The notes beneath the pieces are model-generated. The model was not told where the DNA came from. It did not search any database and saw only the letters and a program-made list of their open reading frames with translations. A program made the translations under genes and the position numbers. Below are positions 5,407-9,750 of a stretch of DNA of 9,750 bases, piece by piece. How positions within the stretch are numbered: the stretch's first letter is position 1; the number at the start of each line of letters is the position of its first letter. Origin of the DNA: an uncultured Collinsella sp. (lineage in GTDB: Bacteria > Actinomycetota > Coriobacteriia > Coriobacteriales > Coriobacteriaceae); the NCBI GenBank assembly GCA_900554595.1, contig USHZ01000067.1, positions 1 through 9,750 on the forward strand, written 5' to 3'.

Positions 5407-6702
5407 TTATTTGGCGCCCTGCATGACCTCGTCGAGGCTAACGTTGACGGCGTGCTGCGTCGGGACCCAGTCGACCTTTAGGAACAGTGCAGCCACCGTG
5501 ATGGGGATATAGCTGAACATAAAGATCGGGAAGGTAAACAGGTTGGTTACCAGACGCCACTTTTGTGCGCAGTGAATATGCTTGTACTCAAAGATGGTCG
5601 TAAGTAGTGCCAGGATAAAGAAGGTCTGGTACATCATCGCGAAGGTCATAATGAGCGAGGCGGCACAAGCCTGCATCTCGACCTCGGTGGCCAAGAAGCC
5701 ATGCGAAAGCCCGCCCACGATGAGAAAGGTCGCGTTGGCGAGCATGGAGATCAGGGACAGCAGCATGCCCGGAGCGATGGTCATAAACATGTCATATGCG
5801 GCAAAGCGATGATAGCGAAACGTCGATTTGACAAGATGCTTGCCGTAGGTAAAAAAGACCTGGTAGAAGCCCTTGGTCCAACGCATGCGCTGTTTCCAGG
5901 ACGCCTTAAACGTAACCGGCTGCTCGTCAAAGAACTCCGCCGGCGCATAACCGATGCGGATGCCGTGAATGGCGCAGAACGTGGTGAACTGGATGTCCTC
6001 GGTCAGTGTATGGAACTGCCAGCCGTGCATGCCCTCGATAACACTTGCGGAGATGAGATAACCCGAACCCGAGACAGCGCAGGACGTCTTGCAGATATTA
6101 CGCGCGTTGTTGAGGAAGCGGGCCTCACGCAGATACCAGGTGGCGTTGGCAGAGGAAATCCACGAGCTGCCGAAGTTCTTAGAGTTACGATAGCTCGTGA
6201 CCACATGAAAGCCCTGGTCAAAGGCATCATTCATCTTGGAAACGTAATCGCGGGAGATAACGTTGTCGGCATCGAAGATAAAGTAACCCTCAAACGTGTC
6301 GGGATACTCGTTGAGAATGCGATCGAAACCAAAGTCCATGACCCAGCTCTTACCCTTACGGGCCAGGTCATTGCGCTCATAAACGATGGCGCCCGCCTCA
6401 CGCGCGAGCTGCGCCGTGTTATCGGTGCAGGCATCGGCGACCACGAAGACCTCGATAAGCTCGGACGGATAATCCTGGTCCTTGATGGAGCGAACAAGGT
6501 TGGCGATCACGGCCTCCTCGTTATGCGCCGCGATAAAGAAGGCATAACGATGCAGCTTTTTGGCCTTAGGGGGCGCGACCTCACCACGGAGAGCACCAAT
6601 GACAAAGAAGACCACCTGGTACAGAAAGCAGACCGTGAGAAGCGTAACCACAATCTGGTTGAAGATCACGATGGGTGTGTTGGTTTGTAAAAAGGCGAGC
6701 AT
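5407..6702 (-). CDS. Membrane-bound family 2 glycosyltransferase, processive type
   Basis: A 431-residue GT2 enzyme of the cellulose/chitin/hyaluronan synthase style. One N-terminal membrane helix (about 11-38) is followed by a cytoplasmic GT-A domain. Its motifs are 'IAAHNEE' (57-63), D90 in 'VVADACTDNT', the metal-binding DAD (144-146 in FIFDADN), 'AVSGSGYLIS' (209-218), TED (234-236) and QRMRW (271-275, the QxxRW motif). Several membrane segments follow (roughly from residue 300 to 420). The D, DxD, TED and QxxRW set identifies enzymes that polymerise or transfer sugars at the membrane; the sugar cannot be read from the sequence. The ATG at 6702 is chosen because GGGAG lies 7 nt upstream; an in-frame TTG at 6717 has no such site. 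The gene appears to stand alone between a candidate promoter and a hairpin. A role in cell-surface polysaccharide or glycolipid synthesis is inferred from the family. Confidence 0.9.
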   Translation of the reverse strand: MLAFLQTNTPIVIFNQIVVTLLTVCFLYQVVFFVIGALRGEVAPPKAKKLHRYAFFIAAHNEEAVIANLVRSIKDQDYPSELIEVFVVADACTDNTAQLAREAGAIVYERNDLARKGKSWVMDFGFDRILNEYPDTFEGYFIFDADNVISRDYVSKMNDAFDQGFHVVTSYRNSKNFGSSWISSANATWYLREARFLNNARNICKTSCAVSGSGYLISASVIEGMHGWQFHTLTEDIQFTTFCAIHGIRIGYAPAEFFDEQPVTFKASWKQRMRWTKGFYQVFFTYGKHLVKSTFRYHRFAAYDMFMTIAPGMLLSLISMLANATFLIVGGLSHGFLATEVEMQACAASLIMTFAMMYQTFFILALLTTIFEYKHIHCAQKWRLVTNLFTFPIFMFSYIPITVAALFLKVDWVPTQHAVNVSLDEVMQGAK

Positions 6703-6736
6703 GCAGGCTCCCAGCAACGCGTTACGTAAACAATCG

Positions 6737-6766
6737 TATATCTTACCGCAGGCTAACCGAGTTCAA
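6737..6766 (-). promoter_or_regulatory. Candidate sigma-70 promoter for the glycosyltransferase gene
   Basis: On the minus strand TTGAAC (6766-6761) is followed after 18 nt by GATATA (6742-6737), within the 82-nt gap between the pseudouridine synthase stop and the glycosyltransferase start. An alternative -10, TAAGAT, sits at 15-nt spacing. The fit is moderate, but this is the only gap before the gene and the functional break suggests a new unit. Confidence 0.4.
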
Positions 6767-6784
6767 GAAACCACCTAATACTGG

Positions 6785-7798
6785 CTAGGTTTCGAGAAGA
6801 CCGAGCTGCGGAACGATTTCGTCGCCGGCAGCGGTACGGCCAAGCGAGCGCGGGGCCAGGTCATCAAGAACCGCAGCGAGATCCCACGGCAGCTCGTCGC
6901 GGCACTCAATGCGCTCCCCCGTCACGGGATGGTCGAATGCGACGCGCCAGGAATGAAGGAATTGCCTGGTCAGACCCTGATCGGCGCGTGCATCGCACTT
7001 GCCGTAGAGCGGATCGCCCACGCAGGCGTGGTTGATATGGCGCATATGCACGCGAATCTGATGCGTGCGGCCCGTAAACAGGTGGCACTCGACGAGCGTG
7101 TAGCCGTCGTCAAAACGCGTGGAATCAAAACGCTCAAGGACCTTGAAGGTCGTGATGGCCTGGCGCGCAAAGGGATCGTCCGAAACCGCCATCTTCACGC
7201 GGTCGCGCGTCGATCGGGCAATACCGGTGTTGATGGTGCCCTCGTCCATGGCGATGTGCCCGTGAACGAGCGTAATGTAGCGGCGGTCGAGCGTACGCGT
7301 GCGAATGAGATTTTGGAGCGCGCGCTGGGTGTCGTCGTCCTTTGCCGCAAGCATGAGACCCGAGGTATCGCGATCCAAACGATGCACGATACCGGGGCGG
7401 TCCTCGCCCTGCACGGTGCCCAGATGGTCGATGCCGCAGTGATAGACCAGGGCATTCGCGAGCGTACCGCTCTCATGACCATGCGCAGGATGGCACACCA
7501 GGCCGCGCTGCTTAGAGAGCACGATGAGGTAGTCGTCCTCGTAGCGAATGTCGAGCGGGATGGCCTCGGGAATCACGTCGGTCGGGTCGTGCGGCTCGGG
7601 CAGGTCGACCGAAATGCGGTCGCCGGCTCGCACGGCATACTTTTTGGACAGACAGGTCTCGCCATTGACACATACGGCACCGCCCTCAATCAGATGCGCG
7701 CAGGCAGAACGCGTAGGGCAGCCGTCATTGGCGCCCAGATAGGCGTCAAGACGCTGACCGGCGGCATCCTCGGCAACAAGGATATGGATGTCGGCCAT
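6785..7798 (-). CDS. rluD: RluA/RluD-family 23S rRNA pseudouridine synthase
   Basis: A 337-residue enzyme that converts uridine to pseudouridine in RNA. An S4 RNA-binding domain occupies about residues 14-62 ('GQRLDAYLGAN...SACAHLIEGGAVCVNG'), then the catalytic domain runs from about 85 to 290. The catalytic Asp is D142 in 'GIVHRLDRDTSGLMLAAK'. Other family motifs are 'YEDDYLIVLSKQRGLVCHPA', 'YITLVHGH' and 'LVECHLFTGRTHQIRVHMRHINHACVGDPLYG'. S4 plus this motif set and length match RluD-type enzymes, which in E. coli modify helix 69 of 23S rRNA; the exact target here is not provable from sequence. The ATG overlaps the lspA stop as TAATG, with AAAGGA upstream, so translation is probably coupled. 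The lspA-rluD order is common in bacteria and supports the assignment. Confidence 0.92.
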   Translation of the reverse strand: MADIHILVAEDAAGQRLDAYLGANDGCPTRSACAHLIEGGAVCVNGETCLSKKYAVRAGDRISVDLPEPHDPTDVIPEAIPLDIRYEDDYLIVLSKQRGLVCHPAHGHESGTLANALVYHCGIDHLGTVQGEDRPGIVHRLDRDTSGLMLAAKDDDTQRALQNLIRTRTLDRRYITLVHGHIAMDEGTINTGIARSTRDRVKMAVSDDPFARQAITTFKVLERFDSTRFDDGYTLVECHLFTGRTHQIRVHMRHINHACVGDPLYGKCDARADQGLTRQFLHSWRVAFDHPVTGERIECRDELPWDLAAVLDDLAPRSLGRTAAGDEIVPQLGLLET

Positions 7799-8397
7799 TA
7801 GCGCTCATTCCTTTCGCGAATCTTGCGGGCACGCTCCCCACGTTGTTTAGCCTTGCGCTTGACGCGGGCCTCATCACGGGCGTTAAGCTCGGCAGTCGCA
7901 TCGACCTCACGGGCCGCGGGGCTCAAGAACATGTAGCCAAAGAGGGCGAGTACGACGCCCACGGTAATACCGATATCGGCCACATTGAAGACAGGGAATT
8001 CGATGAAGGTGGTGGCAATAAAATCGGTCACGAAGCCAAAGGCCAAACGATCGATAGCGTTGCCGATAGCACCGCCCGCAACCATCGCCATGCCCACAAC
8101 CTCAAGATGGGCGAGCTGGGGCGCACGAACGAGGTACACGGCAATAGCGATAATGACCGCCAACGCCAGCACGGCAAACGCGATGCCATGCCCCTCGCCC
8201 ATGCTAAAGGCGGCACCGATATTGCGGACAAACATAAAGTCGATGACACCAGGGATGACGGTCACATGCAAAGCGTCGCCCACTGCACGAACCGCAAGCT
8301 TGGTCAGCTGGTCAAGAAGCAGCACAACCAGCGCCACCCCACCAGCAACACCCAACCGCCAACGCAAAGGCGGCGTCATATCCCCAGTACGACCCAA
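7798..8397 (-). CDS. lspA: Lipoprotein signal peptidase (signal peptidase II) with long basic tail
   Basis: A 199-residue inner-membrane aspartyl protease that removes signal peptides from diacylglyceryl-modified prolipoproteins. Visible family motifs: 'LLLDQLTKLAV' in the first membrane segment, 'FVRNIGAAFSM' (57-66), 'GNAIDR' with catalytic D116, and 'VFNVADIGI' with catalytic D141. Four membrane segments lie at about 16-36, 71-90, 95-114 and 142-158. Beyond residue 160 there is a charged, mostly Arg/Lys tail of about 39 residues, longer than in typical LspA (150-170 residues in all). Two starts are possible. TTG at 8397 has AGGGGA 5 nt upstream; ATG at 8379 (193 residues) has GGGGA only 1 nt away, too close to act well. 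I therefore list 8397, with modest confidence in the start only. It is translationally coupled to the pseudouridine synthase gene and follows ileS, a common neighbour. Confidence 0.92.
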   Translation of the reverse strand: MGRTGDMTPPLRWRLGVAGGVALVVLLLDQLTKLAVRAVGDALHVTVIPGVIDFMFVRNIGAAFSMGEGHGIAFAVLALAVIIAIAVYLVRAPQLAHLEVVGMAMVAGGAIGNAIDRLAFGFVTDFIATTFIEFPVFNVADIGITVGVVLALFGYMFLSPAAREVDATAELNARDEARVKRKAKQRGERARKIRERNER

Positions 8398-8558
8398 ATC
8401 AATCCCCTACCCTCAAGAACATCGAATAACGTTTAACGCAGTAGATAATCATACATTGACGCAAGCGAGAAGCGACAAAACTCCCAAGAACGGAAACACC
8501 GCAGGTAGAGCATAAATGAGCGAGCGGGTCGCATTTGAGACAAGGTGACGTGAAATGA

Positions 8559-8587
8559 AAGGGCGCTGACCTTTCGGTCGCGCCCTT
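8559..8587 (-). terminator. Rho-independent-like terminator downstream of ileS
   Basis: Stem AAGGGCGC (8559-8566) pairs exactly with GCGCCCTT (8580-8587), and an inner GACC/GGTC stem closes a TTTC loop, with one unpaired T at 8567. On the minus strand the stem is followed by TTTCATTTC, a moderate T-rich tail, which fits termination of the ileS transcript. On the plus strand the following bases are GAAATTG, which does not fit. Confidence 0.65.
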
Positions 8588-8622
8588 GAAATTGAACGTC
8601 AGATTGTCCAAATGCGGCCCGC

Positions 8623-8660
8623 GCAGCGTCGGCTGGTCCGCCGTTCGGCAGAACGGCGGA
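8623..8660. repeat. Hairpin repeat unit, copy 1
   Basis: Begins with GCAGCGTC, then GGCTGG, then a perfect 10-bp stem: TCCGCCGTTC (8637-8646), loop GGCA, GAACGGCGGA (8651-8660). It shares its layout and leading 8-mer with copy 2 at 8688-8728. GAACGGC (8651-8657) could pair instead with GCCGTTC at 8671-8677, giving a mutually exclusive alternative fold. Confidence 0.6.
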
Positions 8661-8687
8661 ACCCCCAATTGCCGTTCTGGCGGGTTT

Positions 8688-8728
8688 GCAGCGTCAACCG
8701 GTTACGCGGTTTGGTAAAACCGCGTAAC
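8688..8728. repeat. Hairpin repeat unit, copy 2, abutting the ileS stop
   Basis: Begins with GCAGCGTC, then AACCG, then a perfect 12-bp stem: GTTACGCGGTTT (8701-8712), loop GGTA, and its exact complement (8717-8728). The last base is also the last base of the ileS stop codon. No T-run follows on the minus strand, so it is not a classical terminator by itself. Confidence 0.6.
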
Positions 8729-9750
8729 TAGAGTGCGTCAGCGCAGCGCTTGCAGATATGCGCGTGGCCGTTGTACTCGCCGACGGTGGTGCGATAGTTC
8801 CAGCAACGGTCGCAGCACTCGCCCTCGGCAGCCTCGATGGCAACGGAAAGTTCCTCGCCCTGGGTCAGTTCAACAGCGGAGACGATGTAGAACTCGGCCA
8901 GGTCGACGGCCTTGTCGCCGGTCAGCAGCGCGTACATCTCGGCGGGAACGACCGCCTTGACGCGGACCTGCTGGCTCTTGGTGAAGGTGCCGGCGGAGCG
9001 GGCATCCTCAAGGGCCTTGGTCACGGCGCTACGGAGCTCGAGTGAAGCCTCGAGCACGCCCTCGAACTCATTGGCCTCGTCAACCGTGATGGGCGACTTG
9101 TACCAATCAAGCAGCGCAGCGTACTTCTGGTGATCGACGCAGCCGGCGGGCGCATAGGCCATGGCCTCGTCGACCGTGTAGGACAGGATCGGCTGAAGGT
9201 CGCGCATGAGCATCGAGAAGAGCTCGGCGAGCACGGTCTGGGCGCTGCGGCGCTCGAGCGAGCCGGGCTTCTCGCAGTACAGACGGTCCTTCAGGGCGTC
9301 AAGGTAAACGTTGGAAAGCTCGGTAACCACAAAGTCATAGAGTGCACGATAGGCACGCGGGAACTCGTAGCTGGCGTAGGCGTCGTCAACCTCGGCCTGA
9401 ACCTGGGTCAGGCGGGCAACCATGAGCTTGTCGAGCGGCAGCAGGTCGGCAAAGGCGACGCCGTCGGTCTCGGGCTCAAACTGACCCTCAAGCTCGGAGA
9501 GCAGGAAGCGCAGCGTGTTGCGGAAACGACGGTAGGCATCGGACGTACGAGCAAGGATCTCGTGGTCGATGGACACGTCGGAGCTGGTATCGACGGAGGC
9601 AACCCACAGGCGGATGATGTCGGCGCCCATCTCGTCGCAGACCTTGTTGGGGTCGATGACGTTGCCGAGCGACTTGGACATCTTGCGGCCCTGGCCATCG
9701 AGCGTGAAGCCCTGCGAGACGACCGCCTTGTACGGAGCATGGCCGTTGGC
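8728..9750 (-). CDS. ileS: Isoleucyl-tRNA synthetase, C-terminal part (cut by window edge)
   Basis: The last 340 residues of a class I aminoacyl-tRNA synthetase that charges tRNA-Ile. The visible part opens with 'APYKAVVSQGFTLDGQGRKMSKSLGNVIDP', containing the KMSKS catalytic loop (fragment residues 23-27), which is typical of IleS. The anticodon-binding helical domain follows ('DAYRRFRNTLRFLL', 'YEFPRAYRALYDFVVTELSNVYLDALKDRLY'). The C-terminus ends in a zinc-binding module with paired cysteines, CDRC (C313, C316) and CKRC (C333, C336), as in the bacterial-type enzyme. The Rossmann fold with HIGH and the editing domain lie outside the window. Its frame is open to the right edge. It is followed by hairpin repeats and a terminator-like stem-loop, so lspA is probably transcribed separately or by read-through. 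Confidence 0.97.
   Translation of the reverse strand, partial: ANGHAPYKAVVSQGFTLDGQGRKMSKSLGNVIDPNKVCDEMGADIIRLWVASVDTSSDVSIDHEILARTSDAYRRFRNTLRFLLSELEGQFEPETDGVAFADLLPLDKLMVARLTQVQAEVDDAYASYEFPRAYRALYDFVVTELSNVYLDALKDRLYCEKPGSLERRSAQTVLAELFSMLMRDLQPILSYTVDEAMAYAPAGCVDHQKYAALLDWYKSPITVDEANEFEGVLEASLELRSAVTKALEDARSAGTFTKSQQVRVKAVVPAEMYALLTGDKAVDLAEFYIVSAVELTQGEELSVAIEAAEGECCDRCWNYRTTVGEYNGHAHICKRCADAL

Larger units (their letters stand above)
8398..8727. other. Gene-free region between ileS and lspA
   Basis: About 330 bases with no credible gene. From the ileS side it contains two hairpin repeat units (8688-8728 and 8623-8660), a strong stem-loop (8559-8587), and then an A/T-richer stretch (about 8400-8520) likely to hold the lspA promoter. 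The best -10 there is TATGAT on the minus strand (about 8448-8453), with TTGTCG as an over-spaced -35 (19 nt), so the promoter is only tentative. An 89-codon minus-strand reading frame here starts at TTG, has no ribosome binding site and runs through the hairpins; I do not consider it a gene. Confidence 0.6.

Noticed and set aside
5358..5407. Terminal inverted repeat or insertion-sequence remnant
   Set aside because: No transposase fragment or target-site duplication is nearby. The two arms form one compact hairpin rather than the ends of an element.
5701..6690. Plus-strand open frame of 329 codons opposite the glycosyltransferase gene
   Set aside because: It mirrors a gene with a complete GT2 motif set. 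The composition looks like a reverse-strand shadow and no family is recognisable.
6929..7801. Plus-strand open frame of 290 codons opposite the pseudouridine synthase gene
   Set aside because: Antisense shadow of a gene with intact catalytic motifs; no domain or start signal of its own.
8399..8668. Minus-strand frame of 89 codons between ileS and lspA
   Set aside because: It starts at TTG without a ribosome binding site, runs through two hairpins including the likely ileS terminator, and resembles no protein family.
8398..8727. T-box riboswitch or small RNA between ileS and lspA
   Set aside because: The region lies downstream, not upstream, of ileS. I could not find a specifier loop or a T-box core; the hairpins fit repeats and a terminator better.

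Overview
The window looks like chromosomal core DNA from a high-GC Gram-positive gut actinobacterium. My best guess is class Coriobacteriia, possibly Collinsella. This is inferred from codon use, gene content and protein style; no database was searched. Every gene I can support is on the minus strand, so the window reads as a series of co-directional transcription units from high to low coordinates. I see no tRNA, rRNA, CRISPR array, insertion sequence or phage gene.

Right part (about 9750 to 6785): the C-terminal third of isoleucyl-tRNA synthetase (ileS, cut by the window edge) is followed by a gene-free stretch of about 330 bases. That stretch holds two related hairpin repeats and a terminator-like stem-loop. 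Next come lipoprotein signal peptidase (lspA) and an RluA/RluD-family pseudouridine synthase, joined by a TAATG stop/start overlap.

Middle (6784 to 2214): a membrane-anchored, processive-type family 2 glycosyltransferase has a plausible promoter of its own and a perfect 16-bp inverted repeat just after its stop. It is followed by a minimal TadV/CpaA-like prepilin peptidase, an HD-domain dGTP triphosphohydrolase-like protein, and the AAA+ replication-recombination factor RarA.

Left part (2113 to 1): a tightly packed stress-sigma operon. It encodes a one-pass membrane coiled-coil protein resembling DUF948/YtxG, an RsbW-like anti-sigma protein, a SigB/SigF-type sigma factor, and the N-terminus of an AI-2E/PerM-family membrane protein. 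The junctions are an 8-nt overlap, a 1-nt gap and a 4-nt ATGA overlap, so these four proteins are probably made together.

The two most interesting observations are these. First, the RsbW-like protein has lost the ATP-binding signatures of its family and no rsbV lies beside it, which suggests a sigma-control module that does not use the usual kinase partner switch. Second, two hairpin repeat units after ileS differ at three stem positions, and pairing is kept at all three.
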